This document shows positions 18,596-27,614 of a stretch of DNA of 64,000 nt, piece by piece (the first letter of the stretch is position 1; the number at the start of each line of letters is the position of its first letter). Origin of the DNA: Terrabacter sp. Ter38. Lineage in GTDB: Bacteria; Actinomycetota; Actinomycetes; Actinomycetales; Dermatophilaceae. Under the pieces are notes generated by a model. That model worked only from the letters and a program-made list of their open reading frames with translations, had not been told where the DNA came from and made no database searches. A program made the translations under genes and the position numbers. The stretch is taken from the NCBI RefSeq assembly GCF_024519435.1, contig NZ_JALJRZ010000009.1:62001-126000 (forward strand), written 5' to 3'.

Positions 18596-19501
18596 GTGTC
18601 CCAGCGTGTCGCCCTGATCGTCAACCCCACCTCGGGGAAGGGCGTCGGCCGAGCGATGGGCGAGGAGACGCGCAGGCTGCTCCTCCAGGCGGGTCATGAC
18701 GTCGTCGACGTCTCGGGCAGCAACTACCAGCAGGCCCGCACGCGGGCCCGCGAGGCCGTGGCCGACGGCGTCGGCACGGTGGTCGTCGTCGGGGGTGACG
18801 GCATGGTCCACCTCGGGGTCAACCTCTGCGCCGGTACGACGTCGCGCCTCGCCGTCGTCGCCGCCGGCACGGGCAACGACTTCGCCCGCAACCTCGGCCT
18901 ACCGGTCCGTGACCCCCGCGGGGCGGTCGCGCTCCTCGCCGATGGCCGGACGCGCGAGATCGACCTCGGTCGCGTGACCCACGGCGTGGCGGGCGAGACG
19001 TGGTTCGGTGGCGTCCTCGGTGCCGGCTTCGACGCCGTCGTCAACGCGCGCGCGCAGCGCATGACCTGGCCGCGGGGGCAGATGCGCTACAACCTCGCGG
19101 TCATGCGTGAGCTCCCGGTCTTCCGCCCCATCCCGTACGCCGTCGAGCTCGACGGTCACCGCCTCGAGACGCGGGCGATGCTCGTGGCCGTCGCCAACAC
19201 GACGTCCTTCGGCGGGGGCATGCGCGTGTGTCCCGATGCCGACGTCACCGACGGTCTCTTCGACGTCATGATCGTCCACGCGCTGTCGATCCCGTCGTTC
19301 CTCCGGGTCTTTCCCAAGGTCTACTCCGGAACCCACACCACCCACCCGGCCGTCGAGATCCATCGCGCCCGGCGAGTTCGCTTGGAGGCGAGCGGTATCC
19401 ACTCACAGGCAGATGGCGAGACGTTCGCCGACCTACCGATCGACGCCGAGGTCGTGCCCGGTGCCCTGCGCGTCGTGGCCCCGATGGAGGTGCCCTCGTG
19501 A
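18596..19501 (+). CDS. Diacylglycerol/sphingolipid kinase-like protein (DagK family)
   Basis: This 301-aa protein of the YegS/DagK family phosphorylates a lipid alcohol, probably diacylglycerol. Motifs are IVNPTSGKG at the N-terminus, VVVGGDGMVHLGVN and AAGTGNDFARNLGLP. The GTG start is preceded by TAGCGT six bases away, overlapping the tatC stop, so it may also be transcribed as a leaderless message. Its stop overlaps the helY start by four bases (GTGA). Confidence 0.88.
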   Translation: MSQRVALIVNPTSGKGVGRAMGEETRRLLLQAGHDVVDVSGSNYQQARTRAREAVADGVGTVVVVGGDGMVHLGVNLCAGTTSRLAVVAAGTGNDFARNLGLPVRDPRGAVALLADGRTREIDLGRVTHGVAGETWFGGVLGAGFDAVVNARAQRMTWPRGQMRYNLAVMRELPVFRPIPYAVELDGHRLETRAMLVAVANTTSFGGGMRVCPDADVTDGLFDVMIVHALSIPSFLRVFPKVYSGTHTTHPAVEIHRARRVRLEASGIHSQADGETFADLPIDAEVVPGALRVVAPMEVPS

Positions 19502-22377
19502 TCGCCACGTGGCCGAGGCTCGCGGAGTTCGCCGCGCGTCTCGACTTCCCGCTCGACGACTTCCAGACCGAGGCCTGTCGCGCCGTCGAGGAGGGCCGTG
19601 GCGTCCTCGTGGCGGCTCCCACGGGAGCCGGCAAGACGATCGTCGGCGAGTTCGCGGTACACCTGGCCCTCGCGACGGGACGCAAGGCGTTCTACACGAC
19701 CCCGATCAAGGCCCTGTCCAACCAGAAGTACGCCGACCTCGTGCGCGTCCACGGCGCCGACCGGGTCGGCCTGCTGACCGGTGACGCCTCGATCAACGGC
19801 GAGGCCCCGATCGTCGTCATGACGACCGAGGTCCTGCGCAACATGATGTACGCGGGCTCGACGACCCTTCGCGGGCTCGGCTGGGTCGTCATGGACGAGG
19901 TCCACTACCTCGCCGACCGTTTCCGCGGGGCGGTGTGGGAGGAGGTCATCATCCACCTGCCTCCGGACGTCAGCGTCGTGTCGCTGTCGGCGACGGTGAG
20001 CAACGCCGAGGAGTTCGGCGCCTGGCTCGGGGAGGTGCGCGGCGACACCGAGGTCATCGTCTCGGAGCACCGTCCCGTGCCGCTGTGGCAGCACATGATG
20101 GTCGGCCAGACCCTCTTCGACCTCTTCGTCGAGGAGCGCGACGGCCGCGAGGACGACGAGCACTTCGTGGACGCACCGGGTCGCTACTCGGTGAGCGTCA
20201 ACCCCGACCTCGTGCACGCCATCCGCGGCACCGAGGGTCGGGGGGCGTGGGACTCGCACTGGGTCAGCTCGCGCGGGGGTCGCGACAAGGGCCGTCCGCG
20301 CGGCAAGGGCGCGCGGGGCGGGTCCGGGGGCGGGGAGCGCGGCGGACGGGACGACTGGGCCGGTCGAGGTCGGCGCGGCGCCGACACCCCGGCCCTGCGC
20401 GGGCCCGGTGGCGGCGACGGCGGACGTGGCTTCGCCCGTGGTGGTCGTCCCGGCGGCGGGGCCACCCGCGCCGAGGTCATCGGGCGCCTCGAGCGCGAGG
20501 GACTGCTGCCGGCGATCACCTTCATCTTCAGCCGCGCGGGCTGCGACGGCGCCGTCGGGCAGCTGCTGTCGAGCGGCATGCGCCTCATCCCCGAGTCCGA
20601 GGGTGAGGCCAACCGTCGCCTCGTCGAGGAGCGCATCCAGGGCCTGGCCGAGGAGGACCTCTCGGTGCTCGGCTACTGGGACTTCGTCGACGGCCTCGCC
20701 CGTGGGTTCGCCGCCCACCACGCCGGCATGCTGCCGACCTTCCGCGAGATCGTCGAAGAGCTGTTCACCGCCGGCCGGGTCAGGGCCGTCTTCGCGACGG
20801 AGACCCTGGCGCTGGGCATCAACATGCCGGCGCGGACGGTCGTGCTCGAGAAGCTCGTGAAGTTCAACGGCGAGAACCACGTCGACATCTCGCCCGCGGA
20901 GTACACCCAGCTCACCGGACGTGCCGGTCGCCGCGGCATCGACATCGAAGGCCATGCCGTCGTCCTCTGGAACCGTGGCCTCGACCCTGCGGGGGTCGCG
21001 GGCCTCGCCTCGACGCGCACCTACCCGCTGCGTTCGAGCTTCCGGCCGACCTACAACATGGCCGTCAACCTCGTGCGCCAGTTCGGTCGCGACAGCGCCC
21101 GCGAGATCCTCGAGACGTCGTTCGCCCAGTTCCAGGCCGACCGGGCCGTCGTGGGCTTCGTCCGCACGGTACGCCGCAACGAGGAGGCCCTTGCCGGCTA
21201 CGCCGAGCACATGACGTGCCACCTCGGCGACTTCTCCGAGTACGCCGCGATCCGCAACGAGATCCGCGACGTCGAGAAGGAGGGGGCCAGGGCCCGGTCG
21301 GCGTCGATGCGCACGGCCGCGGCGATCTCCCTGGAGTCGCTGAAGATCGGTGACATCGTGCGCATCCCCGCCGGACGCCACAGCGGTCTGGCCGTCGTCG
21401 TCATGCCCAACCGTGGCGGCAAGGGGGAGTCGGCGTCGCCCGCCGTCGTCACCGAGGACCACCAGCTGCGCCGGCTGACCCTGCACGACGTGCCGACGCC
21501 CCTGGAGCCGCTCGGGTCGATGCGCGTGCCCAAGCAGTTCAACGCCCGCAACCCCAAGGCCCGTCGCGAGCTGGCGGCGACCCTGCGCGCGACGATGCCG
21601 CACGACCCGCCGCCACGTCGCCGAGCGTCCGACGGCGACCCGACGGACGACCGTGTCGACGAGCTGCGTCGGCAGATGAAGGCGCACCCGTGCCACCGCT
21701 GCCCCGACCGCGAGAACCACGCCCGTTGGGCTGAGCGCTGGTGGCGCCTGCGGCGTGAGACCGACGGCATCCAGCGCAAGATCGACGGCCGCACGAACTC
21801 CGTCGCCAAGACGTTCGACCGCATCTGCGAGCTGCTCGTCGAGATGGGCTACCTCGGCGTCGGCGGTCAGACGGTCACCGTCGACGGCGACCGCCTGCGC
21901 CAGCTCTACACCGAGAAGGACCTGCTCGCCGCCGAGTCGCTGCGCGAGGGGGTCTGGCGCCGCCTCGACCCGCCGTCGCTGGCCGCCATCGTGTCGACGC
22001 TCGTGCACGAGCCGCGCCGGGAGGAGACCGGACTCACGCCGCGGTGGCCCAACGACGACGTGCGCGAGGCGTACGACCGGATGATCCGGATCTGGTCCGA
22101 CCTCGAGGATGCCGAGGGGGCCCTGACGCTCCCACGCACGGGTATGCCGGACGGTGGCCTCGCGTGGGCCATGCACCGGTGGGCGAGCGGGCAGCGCCTC
22201 GAGGACGTGCTGCGGGGGACCGACCTCGCGGCCGGCGACTTCGTGCGTCGGTGCAAGCAGGTCATCGACCTGCTGGGTCAGCTGACCGACGCGGCGGACC
22301 CGGAGCTGGCGACGACGGCGCGGCGGGCCAGTGACGGCGTCCTGCGCGGGGTCGTGGCGGCCGACCGCCTCGACTGA
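19498..22377 (+). CDS. helY: Ski2-like DEAD/DEAH-box helicase HelY
   Basis: This 959-aa superfamily 2 helicase has Walker A APTGAGKT (to about residue 47), MDEVHYLADR near residue 132, LSATVSNAEEF, and motif VI QLTGRAGRRGID. The C-terminal half resembles Ski2/Mtr4-type winged-helix and helical domains. Between the RecA domains, at about residues 246-325, is an 80-residue Gly/Arg-rich insertion with several RGG-like repeats, likely disordered and RNA-binding. The GTG start overlaps the lipid-kinase stop. Mycobacterial helY lies in the same tat-paf neighbourhood. A role in RNA processing is inferred. Confidence 0.9.
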   Translation: MIATWPRLAEFAARLDFPLDDFQTEACRAVEEGRGVLVAAPTGAGKTIVGEFAVHLALATGRKAFYTTPIKALSNQKYADLVRVHGADRVGLLTGDASINGEAPIVVMTTEVLRNMMYAGSTTLRGLGWVVMDEVHYLADRFRGAVWEEVIIHLPPDVSVVSLSATVSNAEEFGAWLGEVRGDTEVIVSEHRPVPLWQHMMVGQTLFDLFVEERDGREDDEHFVDAPGRYSVSVNPDLVHAIRGTEGRGAWDSHWVSSRGGRDKGRPRGKGARGGSGGGERGGRDDWAGRGRRGADTPALRGPGGGDGGRGFARGGRPGGGATRAEVIGRLEREGLLPAITFIFSRAGCDGAVGQLLSSGMRLIPESEGEANRRLVEERIQGLAEEDLSVLGYWDFVDGLARGFAAHHAGMLPTFREIVEELFTAGRVRAVFATETLALGINMPARTVVLEKLVKFNGENHVDISPAEYTQLTGRAGRRGIDIEGHAVVLWNRGLDPAGVAGLASTRTYPLRSSFRPTYNMAVNLVRQFGRDSAREILETSFAQFQADRAVVGFVRTVRRNEEALAGYAEHMTCHLGDFSEYAAIRNEIRDVEKEGARARSASMRTAAAISLESLKIGDIVRIPAGRHSGLAVVVMPNRGGKGESASPAVVTEDHQLRRLTLHDVPTPLEPLGSMRVPKQFNARNPKARRELAATLRATMPHDPPPRRRASDGDPTDDRVDELRRQMKAHPCHRCPDRENHARWAERWWRLRRETDGIQRKIDGRTNSVAKTFDRICELLVEMGYLGVGGQTVTVDGDRLRQLYTEKDLLAAESLREGVWRRLDPPSLAAIVSTLVHEPRREETGLTPRWPNDDVREAYDRMIRIWSDLEDAEGALTLPRTGMPDGGLAWAMHRWASGQRLEDVLRGTDLAAGDFVRRCKQVIDLLGQLTDAADPELATTARRASDGVLRGVVAADRLD

Positions 22378-22415
22378 GGGCGGAGGCCCCGAGACGCCTC
22401 CGTGCAGCCGGACGA

Positions 22416-22446
22416 TTGTCGTCGCGAGCACCCGGTCGGCTATGGT
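22416..22446 (+). promoter_or_regulatory. Candidate promoter of the cold-shock gene
   Basis: TTGTCG (22416-22421) and TATGGT (22441-22446) are 19 bp apart, slightly long for a housekeeping promoter. If it is used, the message has a leader of about 155 nt, typical of cold-shock genes. Confidence 0.3.
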
Positions 22447-22486
22447 TGGGGCACCGGTCGACGTTTTTGGTGCTCGTGTCTTCACA

Positions 22487-22513
22487 CGCTCGCAAGGAAC
22501 GCCATTGCGAGCG
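22487..22513 (+). promoter_or_regulatory. Leader hairpin of the cold-shock mRNA
   Basis: CGCTCGCAA (22487-22495) pairs perfectly with TTGCGAGCG (22505-22513) around a 9-nt loop. It lies in the 232-bp gap before the cold-shock gene. The surrounding leader is more AT-rich than the rest of the window. It may act in temperature- or self-dependent control. Confidence 0.6.
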
Positions 22514-22609
22514 CAACTGTTTCTTCAGGGTTTCTGGAAAGTGGTCGCGTCTCTGCCGACCGGGGGTCGCTGACAAGCAACGACTCACTTCCACCCAAAG
22601 GAGAAAAAC

Positions 22610-22810
22610 ATGGCACAGGGAACCGTCAAGTGGTTCAACTCGGAGAAGGGCTTCGGCTTCATCGCCCCGACCGAGGGTCCCGACGTCTTCGTCCACTACT
22701 CGGAGATCACGGGCAACGGCTACCGTAGCCTCGAGGAGAACCAGGCCGTCGAGTTCGACGTCGAGCAGGGCCCCAAGGGCCCGCAGGCGATGCGCGTCCG
22801 CGCTCTCTGA
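22610..22810 (+). CDS. Cold-shock protein (CspA family)
   Basis: This is a 66-residue single cold-shock domain with the RNA-binding motifs KGFGFI and VFVHYSEI. It begins [17 protein letters not shown]. It acts as an RNA chaperone. The ATG follows AAAGGAGA, one of the strongest ribosome-binding sites in the window, consistent with high expression. It is monocistronic, with a long structured leader and a strong terminator. Confidence 0.96.
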   Translation: MAQGTVKWFNSEKGFGFIAPTEGPDVFVHYSEITGNGYRSLEENQAVEFDVEQGPKGPQAMRVRAL

Positions 22811-22845
22811 TCACTCGCTGATCTCGTCGGACCCACAGTCCGCAC

Positions 22846-22882
22846 GACGAAGGCCGGTCCCCTCGGGGGCCGGCCTTTCGTC
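22846..22882 (+). terminator. Terminator of the cold-shock gene
   Basis: GACGAAGGCCGG pairs with CCGGCCTTTCGTC, with inner CCCC/GGGG pairs and a very small loop. It starts 36 bp after the stop codon. The gap from here to 23022 shows no gene. Confidence 0.85.
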
Positions 22883-23022
22883 ATGCCCGTGGTGAGTCGT
22901 GCCGCACCTGCGGGGCGGGTCATGAGGTCCCCGAAGCACCTCGCTCGCCCGCGCCGAGCCTCAGTGCCCCGTGGGCGGGGTCGAGGCCGAGCGTGGGCAC
23001 GAGCGTCGTGCTCAGGTGGTGC

Positions 23023-23247
23023 TCAGAGCCGGGTCACACGCTCGAACGGGCTGTTGACGCGGACCACGCCGGACTCGAAGCGGAGGGTCACGGTGGCGGG
23101 GCTGCACGAGACGACGACGCCGAGTCCGTGACGCAGGTGAGAGACCCGGTCTCCGACCGAGAACTCCTCGATGTCCGGAGCAGGGGCCGGTCTGAACGGG
23201 CTGCTGGAGAGGTGGCGACGACGGTCGGGCGTTCCATGGGTGGGCAC
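23023..23247 (-). CDS. Small conserved actinobacterial protein, CarD/SH3-like fold
   Basis: This protein has 74 residues. The C-terminal 45 read FSVGDRVSHLRHGLGVVV...VTLRFESGVVRVNSPFERVTRL, a small beta-barrel pattern like the actinobacterial 'VGDRVTHDxYGLGxVV' proteins and the CarD N-terminal domain. Function is unknown; binding to RNA polymerase or nucleic acid is possible. The ATG is preceded by GAAGGGTG. Confidence 0.65.
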   Translation of the reverse strand: MPTHGTPDRRRHLSSSPFRPAPAPDIEEFSVGDRVSHLRHGLGVVVSCSPATVTLRFESGVVRVNSPFERVTRL

Positions 23248-23376
23248 CCTTCAGTATGCGCCTTTCCGAGGCCCTGTGGTGACCCGCGGGTAGCCCTGGG
23301 ACGCTCACGGACGCGTCCGGCCGCCGCAAAGGTAACCGTTCTGTGACGTCTCGGACGGCCTGGCGGGGCTCGTGGG

Positions 23377-24318
23377 TCAGTCGATGCCGAGGGCGGAGAT
23401 GACCCGGTCGAAGGACGACGTGAGGCCGTGCTCGACGGCCAGGCGGGACATCAGGGCTGGGTCGGCCACGGCCGTCGGGGCAGTCAGGTCGATGTCGGGC
23501 ACTGCGGCGTCCTTGGCCACGGCCACGACGCTCGGGGCGGCGTCGAGGTAGTCGCTGGCGGCCTCGAGTCGGGCGCGCTGGGCGCCCTTGATGGCCGGGT
23601 CGCCGGCGTCGATGGCGGCCCGGATCGCCTCGAGCGTGCCGTAGGTGGTGATGAGCTTGGCCGCGGTCTTCTCGCCGATGCCCGCGACGCCGGGCAGGCC
23701 GTCGCTCGTGTCGCCCCGCAGCACGGCCATGTCGCCGTAGGCGGGTCCGGTGGCCACGCCGTACTTCTCCGCCAGGAAGGCCTCGTCGACGAGGTCGGGT
23801 GAGCGTACGCCGCCGCGGGCCGTGTAGACGACCCGCACCTGGTTCGCGTCGTCGACGAGCTGGAAGAGGTCGCGGTCGCCCGTGACGATGTCGACGGGCA
23901 TCCGGCCGCTGAACGCGGTGGCCAGCGTGCCGATGACGTCGTCGGCCTCGTAGCCGTCGACGCCGACCCGAGCGATGCCCAGCGCCGCCAGCGCGTCGAC
24001 GATGATGGGTACCTGGACGCCGAGGGCCTCGGGCACGGTCTCGCCGGCGAGCTCGTCGGGCCCGGGCTCGGCGACGCGGTGGGCCTTGTAGGACGGGATG
24101 GCCTCGACTCGGAACGCCGGGCGCCAGTCGTTGTCCCAGCAGGCGACGAGGTGCGTCGGGCGACCTCGCTCGACGAGCGAGGCGATCATGTCGAGCAGTC
24201 CACGCACCGCGTTGGTCGGCACGCCGCTCGGCCCGATCACCTCGGGCACGCCGAAGAAGGCGCGGAAGTAGAGCGACGCTGAGTCGAGCAGGAGCATCCG
24301 GGGGGCTCGGGACGGCAT
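23377..24318 (-). CDS. 5'-3' exonuclease (Pol I exonuclease-domain family)
   Basis: This 313-aa stand-alone protein matches the 5' nuclease domain of DNA polymerase I. It has the metal-binding acidic clusters LLLDSASLYFRAFF, GYEADDVIGTLA and VTGDRDLFQLVDD. A helix-hairpin-helix reads GDTSDGLPGVAGIGEKTAAKL. It probably acts in Okazaki-fragment processing or repair. The ATG at 24318 has a minus-strand TACCCT seven bases upstream (leaderless). Note DSASLYFRAFFGVP in place of the more common DGHSLAYRAFF. Confidence 0.88.
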   Translation of the reverse strand: MPSRAPRMLLLDSASLYFRAFFGVPEVIGPSGVPTNAVRGLLDMIASLVERGRPTHLVACWDNDWRPAFRVEAIPSYKAHRVAEPGPDELAGETVPEALGVQVPIIVDALAALGIARVGVDGYEADDVIGTLATAFSGRMPVDIVTGDRDLFQLVDDANQVRVVYTARGGVRSPDLVDEAFLAEKYGVATGPAYGDMAVLRGDTSDGLPGVAGIGEKTAAKLITTYGTLEAIRAAIDAGDPAIKGAQRARLEAASDYLDAAPSVVAVAKDAAVPDIDLTAPTAVADPALMSRLAVEHGLTSSFDRVISALGID

Positions 24319-24382
24319 ACGCGAGAGGGTACCGGTCTCGGCGCCGCGCACCACGGCGACGGCGGTGCCGTACCGTCGACTC

Positions 24383-25216
24383 ATGGGGCGAACGCGTCTC
24401 ACCACACTCCTCCTGGTCCTCGCCGGGCTGAGCATGTCTCTCCTGGCATGCTCGGTGGCCGACAGCACGACCCCCGCGGGCCCGTCCGCCACCGCCTCGA
24501 CGTCACTGGCCGCACCCGCCTCGGCGGTCGCCACGCCGACACACGTCGGCGACTGGCAGATCGTCGCCCTGGGTGACTCCGTTCCCTACGGAAGCGCCTG
24601 TGACTGCTCGCCGTACCCTGCGCTGACCGGCGCCGAGCTGAAGGATGTCTCCGGCACGGAGACCCTGACCACGAACGACTCGATCCCCGGCTACAGGACG
24701 TCGGACGTCCTCGAGCAGCTGCGGTCGGACGAGACGGTCAGGTCGCACGTCCGCACGGCCGACGTCCTGCTGCTGGAGGTCGGCGCCAACGACGTCCTCT
24801 ACAGCCCGACCTGCGGGTACGACGCGCACTGCTACGACGGCGCCGTCTCGGCGATGAGCGGTCGGCTGCAGGAGATCGCCGCCAGCATCCAGGAGCTGAC
24901 CTCGGGGCGGCCCGTGCTGGTCGTGCTGCTGGACTACTGGAGCGTCTGGTTGGGAGGACAGTACGCGGCCGCGAAGGGCCAGGCCTACGTCGACACGGCG
25001 GCGTACGTCACCGACCAGGTCAACTCGGTGGTCGCGTCCCGCGCCGCAGCCTCGACATGGCAGTACGTGGACCTGCGCGCGGCGTTCAAGGGCCCGACGT
25101 ACGCCTACGACGAGACGCACTACCTCGCCCCGGACGGCGACCACCCGAACGCCGCGGGACACGGACGGATCGCGGAAGCCACCGTCGCCGTCATCCGCGC
25201 GTCTCTTCACCCCTAG
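24383..25216 (+). CDS. SGNH/GDSL-family hydrolase lipoprotein
   Basis: A signal peptide (MGRTRLTTLLLVLAGLSM) ends in the lipobox SLLAC, so this 277-aa protein is probably a surface lipoprotein. Block I reads VALGDSVPYG with the nucleophile Ser. Block III reads EVGANDVLYS. The C-terminal PDGDHPNAAGHGRI supplies the Asp-His pair. Several Cys residues (CDCSP, CGYDAHC) may form disulfides. ATG 24383 is preceded by TACCGT six bases away and by no ribosome-binding site, suggesting a leaderless mRNA. The substrate is unknown. Confidence 0.85.
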   Translation: MGRTRLTTLLLVLAGLSMSLLACSVADSTTPAGPSATASTSLAAPASAVATPTHVGDWQIVALGDSVPYGSACDCSPYPALTGAELKDVSGTETLTTNDSIPGYRTSDVLEQLRSDETVRSHVRTADVLLLEVGANDVLYSPTCGYDAHCYDGAVSAMSGRLQEIAASIQELTSGRPVLVVLLDYWSVWLGGQYAAAKGQAYVDTAAYVTDQVNSVVASRAAASTWQYVDLRAAFKGPTYAYDETHYLAPDGDHPNAAGHGRIAEATVAVIRASLHP

Positions 25217-25256
25217 GACGTCCACGCGCGTGGTCCACTGCACTAGCCTTCGGGCC

Positions 25257-25715
25257 ATGGAAGATCTCGACCGCCGGCTCGTCGGCCTGCTGCTCACGGA
25301 CGGCAGGATGAGCTATACGGACCTCGGCAGGGCGACGGGCCTGTCGACGTCGGCGGTGCACCAGCGGGTCCGGCGCCTCGAGGAACGGGGCGTCGTCACC
25401 GGCTACACCGCTCAGGTCTCACCCGACGCGCTCGGGCTTCCGCTCACGGCACTCATCTCGGTGACGCCCTTCGACCCGAGCGATCCCGACGACGTGCCCG
25501 AGCGGCTGCGCCACATCACCGAGATCGAGGACTGCCACTCGGTCGCCGGCGTCGAGAGCTACATCCTCAAGGTGCGGGTGCAGACGCCCGGCGACCTCGA
25601 GGACCTGCTGGCGCGCATCCGCTCGGCCGCGAGCGTCTCGACCCGCACGACCGTGGTGCTCTCGACGCCGTGGGAGGGCCGCAGCGCCTCGGCCGAGCCC
25701 CGCGAGACCGACTGA
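25257..25715 (+). CDS. Lrp/AsnC family transcriptional regulator
   Basis: This 152-residue regulator has an N-terminal winged helix (MSYTDLGRATGLSTSAVHQRVRRLE) and a RAM ligand-binding domain in the C-terminal half. The ATG lies seven bases after TAGCCT with no ribosome-binding site. A perfect 12-bp palindrome CCACGCGCGTGG (25222-25233) just upstream could be an autoregulatory site. The target and ligand are unknown. Confidence 0.9.
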   Translation: MEDLDRRLVGLLLTDGRMSYTDLGRATGLSTSAVHQRVRRLEERGVVTGYTAQVSPDALGLPLTALISVTPFDPSDPDDVPERLRHITEIEDCHSVAGVESYILKVRVQTPGDLEDLLARIRSAASVSTRTTVVLSTPWEGRSASAEPRETD

Positions 25716-25824
25716 GCCCCGAGTCAGCGGTCGGACGGGTCCGTGTTCACGCCGCAGAGCACGATGGCGACGGTCTCGTCCGCGGCAGGGTGGTGGCCGG
25801 GTCCGGTTCAGCTCGGAGGGGCGT

Positions 25825-27120
25825 TCAGAGCTGCTCGATCGGCTCGAGGGCCGGGGAGCCCACGACGACGGTGACGTCGGCGAGACCGCGCCGCCGCATC
25901 GCCAGGCACCGGTGCCACCACCAGAGCCCGAGTGCGGCAAGCGTCATGGAGCCTGCCACGACGGCGAGGGTCGTCAGCGACCCGCTCACGAGCGGTGAGA
26001 CCGCCCCCGCGACGACCGCGTTGACACACGTGCTGAGGAAGGACTGGAACGAGGAGACGGCGCCACGCTCCCGCGGTCGCAGGTCGAGCAGCGCGATCGA
26101 CAGGATCGGGAAGACGAGGGACACGCCGAGCGAGGCGGCGGCCACGGGAACGACGGTCCACGGCAGCGTGGGCACGTCGACGAGCGCCTGGTAGGCGACC
26201 GCGAACCCGCCGCCGGCGAGGGCCACGAGGAAGCCGGCGAGGACGAAGGCCCCCTGTCGCACGCGACCGGCCAGGCGCCCCGTGAGGTACGAGCCGACCA
26301 TCATGGTGACGACGAGCGGGACGAAGAGCACCCCGAAGTCGCGCTCGCCGAGCCCCAGGTGGTCGACGACGATCGCGGGCGCCGAGGAGATGTAGAGGAA
26401 GAGGGCGCCGAAGTTGAGGGCGATCGCGGCGCTGAGGCGCAGCACCGCGCCGTCGCCCGCAGCGGACGTGAACGACGCGAGCAGCGGCCGCGGCCGGAAC
26501 GGGACCCGCTCAGCGGCCGGGTGCGTCTCGGGCAGCGACGTCAGCGTCAGCACGACGAGGAGCACTCCGTAGGCCGCGAGCACCCAGAAGATCGTGCGCC
26601 ACGACCCCCAGCCCAGGATGGCGCCGCCGACGATCGGCGCGAGCGCCGGGGCGATGGCGAAGATCATCGAGATGTGGCTCATGAACCGCTGGGCGCGCGC
26701 CCCGTCGAAGAGGTCGCGCACCACCGTGCGCCCGACGATCATCCCGGCCCCGGCGACGAGGCCCTGGGCGCCGCGGGCGCACAGCAGGAGGGGCATGCTC
26801 GGTGCCAGCGCGCACAGGGCGCTGGTCACGGCATACAGCGCGCAGCCCGCGAGGATGACGGGACGACGACCGAGGGCATCGGACAGCGACCCGTGGAAGA
26901 GGCTCGCGACCGCGAAGGCGACGAGGTAGACGCTGACGGTCTGCTGCATCGCGACCTTGTCGACGCCGAGCTCGCGGGTCATCACCTCGAACGCCGGGAA
27001 GATCGCGTCGATCGTGAACGGCCCGACCATCGTCAGCGCCGCGAGGACGAGGACGAGCGGCAGCTGCGGCACGCGCGCTCGCGCCGGCGCGTCGCCGGAC
27101 GCGTCGTGGGTCAGGGTCAT
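25825..27120 (-). CDS. Bcr/CflA-type multidrug MFS transporter
   Basis: This 431-aa protein has 12 predicted helices. It carries the drug:H+ antiporter-1 signature near TIDAIFPAFEVM, the cytoplasmic loop motif GSLSDALGRRPVILAG and GRTVVRDLFDGARAQ. It should export drugs or metabolites. The ATG overlaps the stop of the YbaK gene (ATGA). It is the last gene of a four-gene overlapping operon containing a TetR regulator, so it may be the regulated output. Confidence 0.88.
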   Translation of the reverse strand: MTLTHDASGDAPARARVPQLPLVLVLAALTMVGPFTIDAIFPAFEVMTRELGVDKVAMQQTVSVYLVAFAVASLFHGSLSDALGRRPVILAGCALYAVTSALCALAPSMPLLLCARGAQGLVAGAGMIVGRTVVRDLFDGARAQRFMSHISMIFAIAPALAPIVGGAILGWGSWRTIFWVLAAYGVLLVVLTLTSLPETHPAAERVPFRPRPLLASFTSAAGDGAVLRLSAAIALNFGALFLYISSAPAIVVDHLGLGERDFGVLFVPLVVTMMVGSYLTGRLAGRVRQGAFVLAGFLVALAGGGFAVAYQALVDVPTLPWTVVPVAAASLGVSLVFPILSIALLDLRPRERGAVSSFQSFLSTCVNAVVAGAVSPLVSGSLTTLAVVAGSMTLAALGLWWWHRCLAMRRRGLADVTVVVGSPALEPIEQL

Positions 27121-27614
27121 GTGCGACCGATCCGGGCACGGCGGGCTCGGGTGACCGACGCGAGGTCCTCGGGCGACAGCCCGATGTCGAAGCCACGTCG
27201 TCCGCCGGAGACGTAGACCGTGCCGAAGCCGTATGCCGTCTCGTCGAGGACCGTGGGCAGCGCGCGCTTCTGCCCGACGGGGGAGATGCCGCCGAGGACG
27301 TAACCGGTGCTGCGCTCAGCCGCTGATGGGTCGGCCATCGTCACGCTCTTGACGCCGAGCGCCGCGGCGACGGCCTTGAGGTCGAGCTGGCCGTCGACGG
27401 GCACGACCCCCACCGCCAGCGTCGTGCCGGTGTCGACGAGCAGGGTCTTGAAGACGCGGGAGGGCTCGACACCGAGCGCGGCCGCCGCCTCGAGGCCATA
27501 GCTCGCCGCCGCGGGGTCGTGCTCGTAGGGGTGGCGGGAGTACGGGACGCCCGCGCGGTCGAGGGCGACGGTGGCCCGTGTGGACGGACCGTCAGCCTGG
27601 CGATGCCTGGCCAT
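27117..27614 (-). CDS. ybaK: Cys-tRNA(Pro) deacylase YbaK
   Basis: This 165-residue free-standing editing protein hydrolyses mischarged Cys-tRNA(Pro). Family motifs include the N-terminal RAGVPYSRHPYEHDP, VFKTLLVDTG and a C-terminal GGISPVGQKRALPTVLDE. The ATG overlaps the stop of the tetR gene by four bases, and its own stop overlaps the transporter start. Confidence 0.87.
   Translation of the reverse strand: MARHRQADGPSTRATVALDRAGVPYSRHPYEHDPAAASYGLEAAAALGVEPSRVFKTLLVDTGTTLAVGVVPVDGQLDLKAVAAALGVKSVTMADPSAAERSTGYVLGGISPVGQKRALPTVLDETAYGFGTVYVSGGRRGFDIGLSPEDLASVTRARRARIGRT

Noticed and set aside
19321-22485. A 1054-codon minus-strand open frame opposite helY
   Set aside because: It mirrors the helicase codons and has no recognisable motifs.
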